Shown: positions 36,971 through 47,158, counted from the stretch's first letter. The stretch: DNA of 64,000 bases from Pseudoalteromonas sp. DL-6 (GCF_004328665.1 NZ_CP019770.1:2852001-2916000); one strand, 5' to 3'. Numbers and translations are program-made. Notes: generated from the sequence alone by a model not told the origin.

Positions 36971-38914
36971 TTAAGCGTCGTCCTCATCTTGACTAAATAG
37001 CGCGTCAATAAAGTCATCGCTCTTGAAGGTACGTAAATCATCAATACTTTCACCTACGCCAATGTAACGAATAGGAATATTAAACTTATCGGCAACGGCA
37101 AAAATAACTCCGCCTTTAGCAGTACCATCGAGTTTTGATAGTGTGATACCCGTTAAACCTACGCATTGATTAAATAAGTTTACTTGGCTAATTGCATTTT
37201 GGCCGGTACCAGCATCAATAGTCAGCATCACCTCATGCGGTGCATCAGGGTCTACTTTTTTCATAACACGGGCTATTTTTTCAAGCTCTTGCATTAAGTT
37301 ATCTTTATTTTGCAAGCGCCCTGCTGTATCAGCAATTAACACATCGACATTACGTGCTTTTGCAGCTTGAAAAGCATCAAATACTACCGATGCACTATCA
37401 GCACCCGTATGTTGAGCTATTACCGGAATGCTGTTGCGTTCACCCCATACTTGAAGCTGCTCTACCGCTGCAGCTCTAAAGGTATCACCTGCAGCAAGCA
37501 TGACCGACTTACCTTGGTTTTGAAATTGTTTGGCCATTTTACCAATGGTGGTGGTTTTACCTACGCCGTTTACACCTACCATAAGGATAACAAAAGGTTT
37601 TTTCTCTGCTGGTATTTCTAAAGGCTGCTCTGCTGTTTTGAGCATAGTTGCCATTTCTTGTTTCATAAGCTCATAAAGGGCATCACCATCTTTAAGTTGC
37701 TTGCGATCAGCAGCATCAGTCAAGTTATCAATGAGCTTCATGGTGGTATCAACCCCAAGATCAGCTGTAAGTAACTGAGTTTCTAGCTCTTCAAATAACT
37801 CGTCATCAATTTTTTTACCGCTAAAAATAGACGAAAAACCAGAGCCAATATTAACGCGAGTTTTAAGTAAACCTTTTTTAAGACGAGAGAAAAAGCCTTC
37901 TTTTTTAGGCTGTTCAACTTTTTTTGCATCTTCCTCTGCAAGCTCTGCAGTCAGTCGCTGTTGCTCTAAGCGTTCAGCCTCTTCTTCAGCCGCAATGCGT
38001 TCTTGCTCTAAACGCTCATTCTCAGCTTGTTCTGCTGCAATGCGCTGTTGCTCTAAACGTTCATTCTCAGCTTGTTCTGCTGCAATGCGTTGTTGCTCTA
38101 AGCGTTCATTCTCAGCCTGCTCTGCTGCAATGCGTTGTTGCTCTAAGCGTTCATTCTCTGCCTGTTCAGCCGCAATGCGTTGTTGCTCTAAACGCTCAAT
38201 TTCAGCTTGCTCTGCTGCAATGCGTTGTTGCTCTAAGCGTTCATTCTCTGCCTGTTCAGCCGCAATGCGTTGTTGCTCTAAACGCTCAATTTCAGCTTGC
38301 TCTGCTGCAATGCGTTGTTGCTCTAAACGCTCATTTTCAGCTTGCTCTGCTGCAATACGCTGTTGTTCTAAACGCTCATTCTCAGCTTGCTCTGCTGCAA
38401 TGCGTTGTTGCTCTAAACGCTCATTTTCAGCTTGTTCCGCCGCGATACGCTCTTGCTCTAACTGCATTTGCGCTTGTTGTTTAGCTAAGCGTTTAGCTTG
38501 CTCTTGTCTTTGTTGCTCTGCATCTGCCTGTTGTTTGGCTAATAGCTCAGCGTTAGCCTGTTCAATCGCTTGTTTTTCTGCAGCCGCTGCGCGTTGTGCT
38601 TGCGCCTGTTTTTCTTGCTCTAAACGTTCCGCCTCTGCTTTTTCAGCAGCTATTTGTTGTTCGGCTTTTTCAGCTTGCTCTTGCGCTAAACGTTCTGCTT
38701 CAGCTTGTTCAGCTGCAATTCGGGCTTGTTCTAAACGTTCGGCTTCAGCTTCAGCTTGCAAACGCTCAGCCTCGGCTTTCTCTGCTGCTAAGCGCTCCTG
38801 TTCGGCTTTTTCTGCCTGCTCGTTTGCTAATGCTTGTTGTTTATCAGCTTCCGCTTGTTTTTTATCTGACTTGCCAAAACCGAGCCACGACATGAATTTA
38901 CTTTTTTTTGCCAT
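36971..38914 (-). CDS. ftsY: Signal recognition particle receptor FtsY with expanded repetitive A domain
   Basis: FtsY is the SRP receptor GTPase that brings ribosome-nascent chain complexes to the translocon. The 647-residue protein is about 150 longer than E. coli FtsY (497). The NG domain (from about 335) is normal: GVNGVGKTTTIGK, DTFRAAAVEQL, DTAGR and SKLDGTAKGG are present. The N-terminal acidic A domain (20-330) is a predicted charged helix containing ten near-identical 15-residue units. The gene heads ftsY-ftsE-ftsX and is divergent from rsmD. Confidence 0.97.
   Translation of the reverse strand: MAKKSKFMSWLGFGKSDKKQAEADKQQALANEQAEKAEQERLAAEKAEAERLQAEAEAERLEQARIAAEQAEAERLAQEQAEKAEQQIAAEKAEAERLEQEKQAQAQRAAAAEKQAIEQANAELLAKQQADAEQQRQEQAKRLAKQQAQMQLEQERIAAEQAENERLEQQRIAAEQAENERLEQQRIAAEQAENERLEQQRIAAEQAEIERLEQQRIAAEQAENERLEQQRIAAEQAEIERLEQQRIAAEQAENERLEQQRIAAEQAENERLEQQRIAAEQAENERLEQQRIAAEQAENERLEQERIAAEEEAERLEQQRLTAELAEEDAKKVEQPKKEGFFSRLKKGLLKTRVNIGSGFSSIFSGKKIDDELFEELETQLLTADLGVDTTMKLIDNLTDAADRKQLKDGDALYELMKQEMATMLKTAEQPLEIPAEKKPFVILMVGVNGVGKTTTIGKMAKQFQNQGKSVMLAAGDTFRAAAVEQLQVWGERNSIPVIAQHTGADSASVVFDAFQAAKARNVDVLIADTAGRLQNKDNLMQELEKIARVMKKVDPDAPHEVMLTIDAGTGQNAISQVNLFNQCVGLTGITLSKLDGTAKGGVIFAVADKFNIPIRYIGVGESIDDLRTFKSDDFIDALFSQDEDDA
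38000..38449 (-). repeat. Ten 45-bp tandem repeats inside ftsY
   Basis: Residues 156-305 of FtsY are ten units of RIAAEQAENERLEQQ, with Ile for Asn in two units; further degenerate units lie on both sides. The DNA units are near-identical with synonymous differences, so copy number may vary between strains without frame loss. Confidence 0.95.
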
Positions 38915-39119
38915 ACTTGCTAATAACCACTTATAAAAATCTGATAAACTAACGATAATGATAACGTGCTTTTAAGCCTAAATAATTGCTTTTTAGCAAC
39001 ACGTTATCCTCGAGGGTGCATAATAGTAACACTTTTAGCGCAGTTGAAAAATGACACGCCATGATATGATTGCAATATTATCTGAGCTAGATCATAGATA
39101 CCAATTTTTAGTGAGTTAA

Positions 39120-39725
39120 ATGAGAAAAAAAACCACACAAAATAACACCAGCCATAAATCAGCCGATGGCGTTATTAGAATCATTAGCGGCCAATTTCGC
39201 GGTCGTAAACTGTCAGTAAAAGATGTCCAAGGCCTGCGCCCCACAACCGACAGAATAAAAGAAACAGTATTTAATTGGTTAATGCACGATACCCGCGATG
39301 CGCGCACTCTCGATTGCTTTGCCGGTTCCGGTGGTTTAGGATTCGAAGCGCTATCTCGCTTTGCTAAAAACACCACGTTTATAGAACTTGATGCGTTAGC
39401 AGCAAAACAACTCATGCAAAATATTGCCACGCTGAATGCGCAAAATGCACAGGTACTCAATACTAATACCTTGACCTTTCTTGAGAGTAAAAACACCAGT
39501 GAGGCATTTAATTTAGTTTTTATTGACCCGCCATTTCGTAAAAATTTGGCTCAATCATGCTGTGATTTATTAGAAAATAATCAATGGCTCGAGTCAGACG
39601 CTCTGATATACGTTGAGGTAGAAACAGAATTAACTTCGTTTAAAGCACCTAGTAACTGGTTGTTAATAAAAGAGAAAAAAGCTGGTCAAGTTTTTTGTAG
39701 GCTGTACCAACGCCATATAAATTAA
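39120..39725 (+). CDS. rsmD: 16S rRNA (guanine966-N2)-methyltransferase
   Basis: A 201-residue methyltransferase acting on the small ribosomal subunit. N-terminal RIISGQFRGRKL and GLRPTTDRIKETVFNWL are family signatures, followed by the SAM motif DCFAGSGGLGFEAL and the catalytic DPPF. Divergent location from ftsY is conserved in gammaproteobacteria. Confidence 0.95.
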   Translation: MRKKTTQNNTSHKSADGVIRIISGQFRGRKLSVKDVQGLRPTTDRIKETVFNWLMHDTRDARTLDCFAGSGGLGFEALSRFAKNTTFIELDALAAKQLMQNIATLNAQNAQVLNTNTLTFLESKNTSEAFNLVFIDPPFRKNLAQSCCDLLENNQWLESDALIYVEVETELTSFKAPSNWLLIKEKKAGQVFCRLYQRHIN

Positions 39726-39762
39726 CACTGTTTTAGCGGTCGGGTTTCTGTTAATATTATCC

Positions 39763-39792
39763 TTTACATGTGGTGTTGCTTCGGATTACAAT
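39763..39792 (+). promoter_or_regulatory. Predicted sigma70 promoter of rpsU
   Basis: TTTACA (39763-39768), 18 bases, TACAAT (39787-39792). Start near 39799 gives a leader of about 70 nt. Confidence 0.6.
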
Positions 39793-39813
39793 ACCGCACC
39801 ATTTTTGAACCAC

Positions 39814-39832
39814 TTGATCAATGTTTGATCAA
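39814..39832 (+). promoter_or_regulatory. Dyad in the rpsU leader
   Basis: TTGATCAA-TGT-TTGATCAA is at once a direct repeat and a palindrome. It would form a hairpin early in the rpsU mRNA about 40 bases before the start codon. Function unknown. Confidence 0.4.
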
Positions 39833-39870
39833 CTTGAGCAACGCTCATAATTTAGGTAGGTGAATTTTTA

Positions 39871-40086
39871 ATGCCAGTAATTAAAGTAAGAGAGAACGAA
39901 CCGTTTGACGTAGCACTTCGTCGCTTCAAGCGTTCATGTGAAAAAGCAGGTATCCTTTCAGAAGTTCGTCGTCGCGAGCACTATGAAAAACCAACAGCTG
40001 AGCGTAAGCGTAAAAAAGCAGCTGCTGTAAAACGTCACATGAAAAAACTTTCTCGTGATAACGCTCGTCGCGTTAAATTATACTAA
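39871..40086 (+). CDS. rpsU: 30S ribosomal protein S21
   Basis: A 71-residue basic protein identical in length to E. coli S21, with [20 protein letters not shown] and the Arg/Lys-rich tail. It is needed for initiation with Shine-Dalgarno mRNAs. It starts the macromolecular synthesis cluster rpsU-yqeY-dnaG-rpoD. Confidence 0.98.
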
Positions 40087-40105
40087 TATATTAGGTCTTG
40101 TATAA

Positions 40106-40552
40106 ATGAGCCTTTTAATAACGCTAAAAGATGCGCAAAAAGATGCGATGAGAGCCAAAGACAAACAACGTCTTAACCCTATTCGTATGGTACTTGCTGC
40201 AATCAAGCAACGTGAAATTGACGAGCAAATAACACTAGACGACGCAGGTATTACCTCCGTTATAGTGAAGCTTGTTAAACAACGTCGCGACTCTTACACT
40301 CAGTACAAAGATGCTGGGCGTGATGATTTAGCTGAAATTGAAGCCAATGAAATTACAGCACTTGAAGCTTTTTTACCTCAACAACTGAGTGAAGAAGAAA
40401 TCATTGCTCTCATTGACGCGGCTATTGCTGATACTAACGCAGCAGGTATGCAAGACATGGGTAAAGTAATGGGTATAATCAAAAGCAAAGCCGAAGGTCG
40501 TGCCGATATGGGCAAAATCTCAGGTTTAATTAAGCAACGATTAACTGCCTAA
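40106..40552 (+). CDS. yqeY: GatB/YqeY domain protein
   Basis: A 148-residue helical protein of the YqeY family (start LKDAQKDAMRAKDKQRLNPIRMVLAAIKQ). The domain resembles the tRNA-binding tail of GatB amidotransferase, but the standalone protein's function is unknown. It sits 19 bp after rpsU, so the genes are co-transcribed; E. coli lacks it at this place. Confidence 0.92.
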   Translation: MSLLITLKDAQKDAMRAKDKQRLNPIRMVLAAIKQREIDEQITLDDAGITSVIVKLVKQRRDSYTQYKDAGRDDLAEIEANEITALEAFLPQQLSEEEIIALIDAAIADTNAAGMQDMGKVMGIIKSKAEGRADMGKISGLIKQRLTA

Positions 40553-40583
40553 TACTCCCACATACATTAAGTATGATTGAAGT

Positions 40584-40606
40584 AAACCGAGCCTTGAGCT
40601 CGGTTT
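40584..40606 (+). terminator. Internal terminator/attenuator before dnaG
   Basis: AAACCGAGC (40584-40592) pairs with GCTCGGTTT (40598-40606); the T tract is short. The position matches the known partial terminator between rpsU and dnaG in E. coli, which keeps primase low. Confidence 0.75.
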
Positions 40607-40718
40607 CTTCGTTTAGAGATTTAGTACTTCAAAAAATTATGCATTTATGTTCAAATCTTTGCGTATAATAATTCGTTTTCATCACTTTTCTATTTATCTT
40701 AGGGCTGTACTTTAACCA

Positions 40719-42470
40719 ATGGCTGGAAAGATCCCACGCAACTTTATCGATGATTTATTGGCACGAACCGATATTGTCGACCTGATTGACTCAAAGGTAG
40801 GGTTGAAAAAAGCGGGCAAAGACTATCAAGCTTGCTGTCCTTTTCACAATGAAAAATCGCCTTCATTTACCGTATCGCAAGATAAACAGTTTTATCATTG
40901 CTTTGGCTGTGGCGCTAACGGCAACGCTATTTCTTTTGTTATGGAGTATGACAAACTCGAGTTTGTTGATGCAATTGAAGAACTAGCCAGTTTACTTAAC
41001 CTTGATGTTCCTCGCGAGCAAGGAAGCAGTAATGGACCAGAACGCACAGCGGCACAAAAACGTTCAGACTACGATTTAATGCTCCATGCAGCACGCTTTT
41101 ATCAGCATCAGCTAAAACATCACAGTAACTCTGAAGCGGTAATCGATTACGTTAAAGGTCGCGGCTTAAGTGGCGCAACAGTTAAAAAGTTTATGATGGG
41201 TTATGCGCCCAGCGAATGGGAAGGTCTGTGCCAACAACTAGGGCGAAACCAAGAACAAAAAGAGCAATTAGTTGAGCTAAAACTCGCATCAGAGAAAACC
41301 CCAGGTAAACAGTTCGACTTTTTCCGTGATCGCTTAATGTTCCCTATTCGTGATAAACGCGGCCGCGTTATCGCTTTTGGTGGGAGAGTAATGCAAGCGG
41401 ATCAAGGGCCTAAATATTTAAACTCTCCGGAGACGCGCATATTTCATAAGGGCTTTGAACTCTATGGGCTTTATGAAGCTAAACAAGCGCACAAAAAGCT
41501 TGACCATGTACTGATTGTAGAAGGTTACATGGACGTAGTCGCGCTGGCAGAACAAGGTATTGAATATGCCGTAGCAGCCCTTGGCACAGCGACAACTAGC
41601 GAGCATATGCACACTTTATTTAGAACCACTGACAAAGTTATTTGTTGCTACGATGGTGACCGTGCAGGTAAAGATGCTGCGTGGCGTGCACTGGAAAATG
41701 CACTTCCTTACTTAAACGATGGTAAAGCACTGCATTTTGTATTTTTACCCGATGGTGAAGACCCTGATTCACTTGTACAACAAGAAGGTAAAGAGGCTTT
41801 TGAGCAGCGCCTTGAAAACGCCGATGACTTCACTAAAGTGCTGTTTAATAAACTAAGTAAAGAGATTGATTTAACGCTTGATTCCGGTAAAGCTAAGCTA
41901 CTTAGTGCAGCATTGCCATTAATTGAAAAGATCCCAAGTGAGTTCTATCAAGAAAATATCCTAGAGCAGTTAGGCCGATTAATTGGTCGCACCCGTGAGC
42001 AACTTAATAATCACTTAAAAACGCCAAAACAACAGCAAGCAATTGAACGCAAATTTAAAATTACCCCCATGCGCCAAGCGATAGGTATTTTAATTCAGCA
42101 TCCTAATTTGGCGAAAAGCGTGCCCTACTTGCCTGATTTAGCACAAATGAATATAGCGGGTATTGGCTTATTATTGCGCCTGCAACATCAAGCATTACAA
42201 AAAGACGGCATTACCACTGCACAAATTCTCGAATCATTTAGAGATACTGATGACTATGAGCCACTAACTAAGTTAGCGACATGGCAACATCAAATAAATG
42301 AAGAGCGTTTAGAGACTGTTTTTCAAAATACTTTTAAATTTATTGAAGATCAGTGTTTAAATTATCGACTAGAGACCCTATTAATAAAAGACAAGACACA
42401 GGGCTTAAATAGCGATGAACGACTAGAATGTCATTTGCTAATGACAGCGTTAAAAACGACTAACGGCTAG
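40719..42470 (+). CDS. dnaG: DNA primase
   Basis: DnaG makes RNA primers at the replication fork. The 583-residue protein has the CHC2 zinc finger (Cys40, His43, Cys61, Cys64), the RNA polymerase core with the TOPRIM motif VEGYMDVVAL and DGDRAG, and a C-terminal DnaB-interacting domain. Length equals E. coli DnaG (581). Confidence 0.98.
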   Translation: MAGKIPRNFIDDLLARTDIVDLIDSKVGLKKAGKDYQACCPFHNEKSPSFTVSQDKQFYHCFGCGANGNAISFVMEYDKLEFVDAIEELASLLNLDVPREQGSSNGPERTAAQKRSDYDLMLHAARFYQHQLKHHSNSEAVIDYVKGRGLSGATVKKFMMGYAPSEWEGLCQQLGRNQEQKEQLVELKLASEKTPGKQFDFFRDRLMFPIRDKRGRVIAFGGRVMQADQGPKYLNSPETRIFHKGFELYGLYEAKQAHKKLDHVLIVEGYMDVVALAEQGIEYAVAALGTATTSEHMHTLFRTTDKVICCYDGDRAGKDAAWRALENALPYLNDGKALHFVFLPDGEDPDSLVQQEGKEAFEQRLENADDFTKVLFNKLSKEIDLTLDSGKAKLLSAALPLIEKIPSEFYQENILEQLGRLIGRTREQLNNHLKTPKQQQAIERKFKITPMRQAIGILIQHPNLAKSVPYLPDLAQMNIAGIGLLLRLQHQALQKDGITTAQILESFRDTDDYEPLTKLATWQHQINEERLETVFQNTFKFIEDQCLNYRLETLLIKDKTQGLNSDERLECHLLMTALKTTNG

Positions 42471-42594
42471 TCAGATTTGATTTAGGCTGTTATACTGTGC
42501 TATTCACTGCGTCACATTATTCTGGTTAGCCTTTGAGCAAACTCCATGATGGCGCCTGTTGTATCAACTTATCAGAGTGGAAGAAACAATCTCT

Positions 42595-44439
42595 ATGGAT
42601 CCAACTCCTCAGTCACAATTAAAACTTCTGATTCAAAAAGGTAAAGAGCAAGGTTACTTAACTTTTGCAGAAGTTAATGATCACCTTCCACAAGATATTA
42701 TCGACTCAGATCAAGTAGAAGATATCATTAGCATGATTAATGACATGGGTATCAAGGTTAGCGAAAACGCGCCTGATGCTGATGAATTAATGATGCAAGA
42801 AACCACGACAGACGAAGACGCAGCGGAAGCTGCCGCTGCAGCCCTTGCTACTGTAGAAAAAGAAATTGGCCGTACAACTGACCCTGTTCGCATGTACATG
42901 CGTGAAATGGGTACTGTTGAGCTTCTTACCCGTGAAGGCGAAATCGTTATCGCTAAACGTATTGAAGAAGGCATTAACCAAGTACAAATTTCGGTTGCTG
43001 AATACCCAGAAGCGATCACTTACCTACTTGAACAGTGGGATAAGTTTGAAGCAGAAGAGATGCGTCTTAGCGACATTATCTCTGGCTTTTTCGATCCTGA
43101 TGCAGACGAAGCACCACCGATTGCTGCCACTAACATTGGTTCTGAATTAAGCGAAAAACAGCTTGATGACAGCGACGATGATGACGATGACAGCGATGAT
43201 GAAGACGAAGAAGAAGTAGATACAGGGCCAGATCCTGAAGAAGCGCGCATCCATTTCGAAAACTTACGTGATTTATACACTAAAGCACGTGAAACATTCG
43301 ATAAAAAAGGTCGCTCTCACCCAGAATCTCAAGCCGCTATTTTAGAAATCGGTGAGTTGTTCAGAACCTTCAAACTTGTGCCTAAACAATTTGATCGCAT
43401 GGTTAATAACATGCGTGAAATGATGGACCGAGTTCGCGTTCAAGAACGTCTTATCATGAAGCATGCAGTACAAGTTTCAAAGCTTCCAAAGAAAACCTTT
43501 GTTAAGCATTTTGCAAACAACGAAACTGACACAGCATGGCTTGATATTGAAATTGCAGCCAACGAAAAGCATTCAGCTAAACTTGAAGAAGTGAAGCCTG
43601 AAATACTTCGTTGTATTAGCAAACTTACTTCAATGGAAGAAAGCACTGGCTTAAGCATTGAACGTATTAAAGACATAAACCGTCGCATGAGTATTGGTGA
43701 AGCGAAAGCGCGCCGTGCTAAAAAAGAGATGGTAGAAGCAAACTTACGTCTTGTAATTTCAATTGCGAAAAAATACACCAACCGTGGCTTACAGTTCTTG
43801 GATTTAATTCAAGAAGGTAACATTGGTCTGATGAAAGCGGTTGATAAATTTGAATACCGTCGTGGTTATAAGTTCTCTACTTATGCTACGTGGTGGATCC
43901 GCCAAGCAATTACGCGCTCTATTGCTGACCAAGCAAGAACGATCCGTATTCCAGTACATATGATTGAAACGATCAATAAATTGAACCGTATTTCACGTCA
44001 AATGTTACAAGAAATGGGTCGTGAGCCAAATCCAGAAGAATTAGCTGAACGCATGATGATGCCTGAGGATAAAATCCGTAAGGTACTTAAGATTGCAAAA
44101 GAGCCAATTTCAATGGAAACACCGATTGGTGATGATGAAGATTCGCACTTAGGCGACTTCATCGAAGATACGACTATTGATTCGCCTATCGATTCGGCAA
44201 CAATGGAGTCTCTTCGTGGCGCAACTAACGATGTGCTAGCTGGCTTAACAGCCCGTGAAGCGAAAGTATTACGTATGCGTTTTGGTATTGATATGAATAC
44301 CGACCACACGTTAGAAGAAGTAGGTAAGCAATTTGACGTAACACGTGAGCGTATTCGTCAAATCGAAGCGAAGGCACTGCGTAAGTTACGTCACCCTTCT
44401 CGCTCTGATTTACTGAAAAGCTTTTTAGACGCTAAGTAA
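42595..44439 (+). CDS. rpoD: RNA polymerase primary sigma factor, sigma 70
   Basis: The housekeeping sigma factor. From the ATG at 42595 the protein is 614 residues, against 613 in E. coli, beginning [12 protein letters not shown]; the longer frame from 42559 is rejected. Region 1.1, a long acidic insertion ([14 protein letters not shown] near 205), region 2 ([16 protein letters not shown] type), region 3 and region 4 ([31 protein letters not shown]) are complete. Confidence 0.98.
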   Translation: MDPTPQSQLKLLIQKGKEQGYLTFAEVNDHLPQDIIDSDQVEDIISMINDMGIKVSENAPDADELMMQETTTDEDAAEAAAAALATVEKEIGRTTDPVRMYMREMGTVELLTREGEIVIAKRIEEGINQVQISVAEYPEAITYLLEQWDKFEAEEMRLSDIISGFFDPDADEAPPIAATNIGSELSEKQLDDSDDDDDDSDDEDEEEVDTGPDPEEARIHFENLRDLYTKARETFDKKGRSHPESQAAILEIGELFRTFKLVPKQFDRMVNNMREMMDRVRVQERLIMKHAVQVSKLPKKTFVKHFANNETDTAWLDIEIAANEKHSAKLEEVKPEILRCISKLTSMEESTGLSIERIKDINRRMSIGEAKARRAKKEMVEANLRLVISIAKKYTNRGLQFLDLIQEGNIGLMKAVDKFEYRRGYKFSTYATWWIRQAITRSIADQARTIRIPVHMIETINKLNRISRQMLQEMGREPNPEELAERMMMPEDKIRKVLKIAKEPISMETPIGDDEDSHLGDFIEDTTIDSPIDSATMESLRGATNDVLAGLTAREAKVLRMRFGIDMNTDHTLEEVGKQFDVTRERIRQIEAKALRKLRHPSRSDLLKSFLDAK

Positions 44440-44465
44440 TCTAGCGTTACATTATGAGTTAACTT

Positions 44466-44492
44466 AAAAGGCCGCTGTAGCGGCCTTTTTTC
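44466..44492 (+). terminator. Terminator of rpoD
   Basis: AAAAGGCCGC/GCGGCCTTTT with a TGTA tetraloop and a T run; 26 bp past the stop. Confidence 0.95.
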
Positions 44493-44510
44493 TATTTCAA
44501 GGAAATAAAA

Positions 44511-45392
44511 ATGGCCTGGATCCAAATCCGTATCAATGCCAATGCTGCAACTGCTGATGCAGTAAGTGACCTATTAATGGAAGCTGGTAGTGCTTCAGTC
44601 ACCTTTATTGATGCAAAAGACACCCCTATTTATGAGCCTAAAATTGGCACTGTCGTTTTTTGGGCTGACACCACAGTAATTGGCCTGTTCGAAGCTAATC
44701 ATGATATGAACGCCGTGGTTGCGCTATTAAAGCGCCATGATGAACTAAAAGACAATTTAGTTTACAAAATTGAGCAACTCGAAGACAAAGATTGGGAACG
44801 TGAATGGATGGATAATTTCCACCCCATTCAATTTGGCGAAAAACTCTGGATTTGCCCTAGCTGGCGCGATATTCCAGACCCTGACGCAGTCAATGTACTG
44901 CTTGATCCAGGCCTTGCATTTGGAACTGGCACACACGCCACCACCGCGCTGTGTTTAAAGTGGCTTGAAAGCCAAGACTTAACTGGTAAGACGGTAGTCG
45001 ATTTTGGCTGTGGCTCAGGCATATTAGGCATTGCAGCAATTAAATTAGGTGCTGAGCGCATGATTGGGATAGATATAGACCCACAAGCCCTAGAAGCAAG
45101 CCTAGATAACGCTAATCGTAATGGCGTTGCTGACAAGCTTGAAGTTTACCTTCCAGAAAACCAGCCTGAGTTTACTGCTGACATTGTAGTGGCAAATATT
45201 TTAGCGCAACCACTGCGTGAGCTTCATAGTGTTATTTTAGGATTATTAAAGCCAGGCGGTAAAATTGCCATGTCTGGCATTTTAGAAGAACAAGCACAAT
45301 CGGTTGCTGACATATACGCGCCCTTTATTGAACTCGATGAAATTGCCATTGAAGGTGATTGGACCCGAGTCAGTGGCACTAAAAAAGCGTAA
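44511..45392 (+). CDS. prmA: Ribosomal protein L11 methyltransferase
   Basis: PrmA trimethylates L11. The 293-residue protein has the N-terminal substrate-binding domain and the SAM fold with [15 protein letters not shown] and VANILAQPL (NILA variant of the NPPY-like motif). Start ATG lies 18 bp after the rpoD terminator, with an AAGGAAA ribosome site. Confidence 0.95.
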   Translation: MAWIQIRINANAATADAVSDLLMEAGSASVTFIDAKDTPIYEPKIGTVVFWADTTVIGLFEANHDMNAVVALLKRHDELKDNLVYKIEQLEDKDWEREWMDNFHPIQFGEKLWICPSWRDIPDPDAVNVLLDPGLAFGTGTHATTALCLKWLESQDLTGKTVVDFGCGSGILGIAAIKLGAERMIGIDIDPQALEASLDNANRNGVADKLEVYLPENQPEFTADIVVANILAQPLRELHSVILGLLKPGGKIAMSGILEEQAQSVADIYAPFIELDEIAIEGDWTRVSGTKKA

Positions 45393-45441
45393 TAGTGCGT
45401 TTTTAAAAAATTTAGAGTATTAACTCAAAAGTCGTATCTAG

Positions 45442-45472
45442 AGCCTGTATTTAACAGGCTTTACTATTTTTT
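45442..45472 (+). terminator. Terminator of prmA
   Basis: AGCCTGT (45442-45448) with ACAGGCT (45454-45460), then a T-rich tract. Confidence 0.85.
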
Positions 45473-45613
45473 TACATAATAAAAAATAAAGATTTTTTAT
45501 TATAAAAACAACGACCGTTCAAAATTCAAACAAATAAACCGCTTCGTCATACGGTTATCAAATGTCAATACGAAAAGAGCAAAAAAAAGTCACTTTTGTT
45601 CAATTTATAGCCT

Positions 45614-45641
45614 TTGATTTTTGCGCAAAAAGCCGTAAACT
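45614..45641 (+). promoter_or_regulatory. Predicted promoter of dusB-fis with GC-rich discriminator
   Basis: TTGATT (45614-45619), 16 bases, TAAACT (45636-45641), then TAGCGCCCC. A GC-rich discriminator after the -10 box is the mark of stringently and growth-rate controlled promoters, including E. coli fis. Confidence 0.65.
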
Positions 45642-45665
45642 TAGCGCCCCTTGAAAAGAGGCCTA

Positions 45666-46646
45666 TTGAATATCGTGCGTATCGGTTCATACCAACTTGA
45701 GAATAATGTCATTGTCGCGCCTATGGCGGGCATAACAGACAGACCATTTAGACAGCTATGTCGTCGTTTAGGCGCTGGCCTTGCTGTATCTGAAATGCTG
45801 TCGTCGAATCCGAAGGTTTGGAAAACCGAAAAGTCGATGAACCGAATGGATCATTCTGGTGAGTCGGGTATACGTGCGGTGCAAATTGCAGGAGCAGACC
45901 CTGAGCTTATGGCACAGGCCGCACAATTCAATGTTGCAAACGGTGCACAGATCATAGATATCAATATGGGGTGCCCAGCAAAAAAAGTGAACAAGAAACT
46001 TGCAGGCTCAGCCTTATTACAGTTTCCAGAACTCGTGGAAGAGATTATTGATGCCGTCGTTAATGCGGTTGATATACCTGTGACACTTAAAATCCGTACT
46101 GGATGGGATCAGGACAACCGTAATGGTGTAGAGATTGCAAGAATAGCTGAACGTTATGGCATTGCATCACTGGCTGTACATGGGCGCACGCGCGCATGTA
46201 TGTATAAAGGTGATGCTGAGTACGCCACTATTAGGGATATAAAACGTTCAGTGTCGATACCTGTGGTTGCTAATGGTGATATTACATCACCAGAAAAAGC
46301 AAAACAGGTTTTGGACTATACGGGTGCAGATGCCATTATGATTGGTCGAGCCGCCCAAGGTCGCCCTTGGATATTTAGGGAGATAGACCACTATTTGCGA
46401 ACTGGTGAACATATGCAGCCACCTGCTATAGCAGAGGTGCGCAGTATTTTAATGGAGCATTTAACTAACCTCCATATGTTTTACGGTGAGCCAATGGGAG
46501 CACGAATCGCTCGCAAACATGTATCTTGGTATTTGCAAACCCATGACAGTGACGGTCAGTTTAGGCGAGTATTTAATGCGCTCGACAATTCAGAGGCACA
46601 GGTCGTCGCATTAGAGCAATACTTTAAAACACTAGCAGCTAACTAA
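45666..46646 (+). CDS. dusB: tRNA-dihydrouridine synthase B
   Basis: An FMN enzyme that reduces uridine 17 in t[16 protein letters not shown] near the N-terminus, catalytic Cys in [15 protein letters not shown] and [10 protein letters not shown] are all typical. Start is uncertain: TTG 45666 has AAGAGG at four bases and agrees with a transcript starting near 45648; GTG 45675 aligns with E. coli DusB; the frame from TTG 45651 would leave almost no leader. It is the first gene of dusB-fis. Confidence 0.93.
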   Translation: MNIVRIGSYQLENNVIVAPMAGITDRPFRQLCRRLGAGLAVSEMLSSNPKVWKTEKSMNRMDHSGESGIRAVQIAGADPELMAQAAQFNVANGAQIIDINMGCPAKKVNKKLAGSALLQFPELVEEIIDAVVNAVDIPVTLKIRTGWDQDNRNGVEIARIAERYGIASLAVHGRTRACMYKGDAEYATIRDIKRSVSIPVVANGDITSPEKAKQVLDYTGADAIMIGRAAQGRPWIFREIDHYLRTGEHMQPPAIAEVRSILMEHLTNLHMFYGEPMGARIARKHVSWYLQTHDSDGQFRRVFNALDNSEAQVVALEQYFKTLAAN

Positions 46647-46665
46647 GAAAGAAAGAGACTTTATA

Positions 46666-46956
46666 ATGTTCGAACAAAACGTGACTTCTCCATTTATCAC
46701 TAACCCTCATGTTCAGTCACACGAGAAACCGCAGCCATTGCGTGATGCAGTAAAAAAAGCTGTTCACCACTACTTAAAGCAGCTTAACGGTCAAGATGTG
46801 CAAGACGTTTACGACCTTGTTCTTTCTGAGCTAGAAGCGCCATTGCTTGAAGAAGTAATGACTTACACACGTGGTAACCAAACTCGTGCGGCAATTTTAC
46901 TAGGTATCAACCGTGGTACTTTACGTAAAAAGCTTAAAAAATACGGTATGAACTGA
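46666..46956 (+). CDS. fis: DNA-binding protein Fis
   Basis: A 96-residue nucleoid protein (E. coli Fis 98). The C-terminal half, including the helix-turn-helix [35 protein letters not shown], is nearly identical to E. coli. Fis activates rRNA promoters in fast growth and bends DNA. It is 20 bp after dusB. Its stop codon touches a long palindromic element. Confidence 0.98.
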   Translation: MFEQNVTSPFITNPHVQSHEKPQPLRDAVKKAVHHYLKQLNGQDVQDVYDLVLSELEAPLLEEVMTYTRGNQTRAAILLGINRGTLRKKLKKYGMN

Positions 46957-47117
46957 TACCAGCTATATTGAAACCGTAATCATTCTAACGAGCTAAATAA
47001 GCCCCTAACTGCGTTAAAAATTTTTTATGTAGAATAACTACACAGCAAAATTTTTGCCTTGTTATTGACTTATTTATCTGTCGTTATAATTGCTTACTAA
47101 TCCAATACAACTGGTAT
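46956..47117. repeat. Long imperfect palindromic element after fis
   Basis: The left arm (ATACCAGCTATATTG, ...GTAATCATTCTAACGA..., AAATAAG) is mirrored on the right (CTTATTT, ...TCGTTATAATTGCTTAC..., CAATACAACTGGTAT), and AAAATTTTTTATGTAG faces CTACAC...AAAATTTTT at the centre. The whole 162 bp can fold as one hairpin with mismatches. It has no open frame and resembles a mobile palindromic unit; only one copy was seen here. Confidence 0.8.
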
Positions 47118-47133
47118 AAAGTATTTTGAGTAG

Positions 47134-47158
47134 AAAGCACCTTAGGGTGCTTTTTTTA
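47134..47158 (+). terminator. Terminator after fis
   Basis: AAAGCACC-TTA-GGGTGCTTT followed by T residues, past the palindromic element and 130 bp before purH. Confidence 0.9.

Noticed and set aside
37924..38936. Long plus-strand frames opposite ftsY rich in Cys/Ser or Leu/Val repeats
   Set aside because: They are shadows of the 45-bp repeats in ftsY, whose NG domain and length make the minus strand the coding one.
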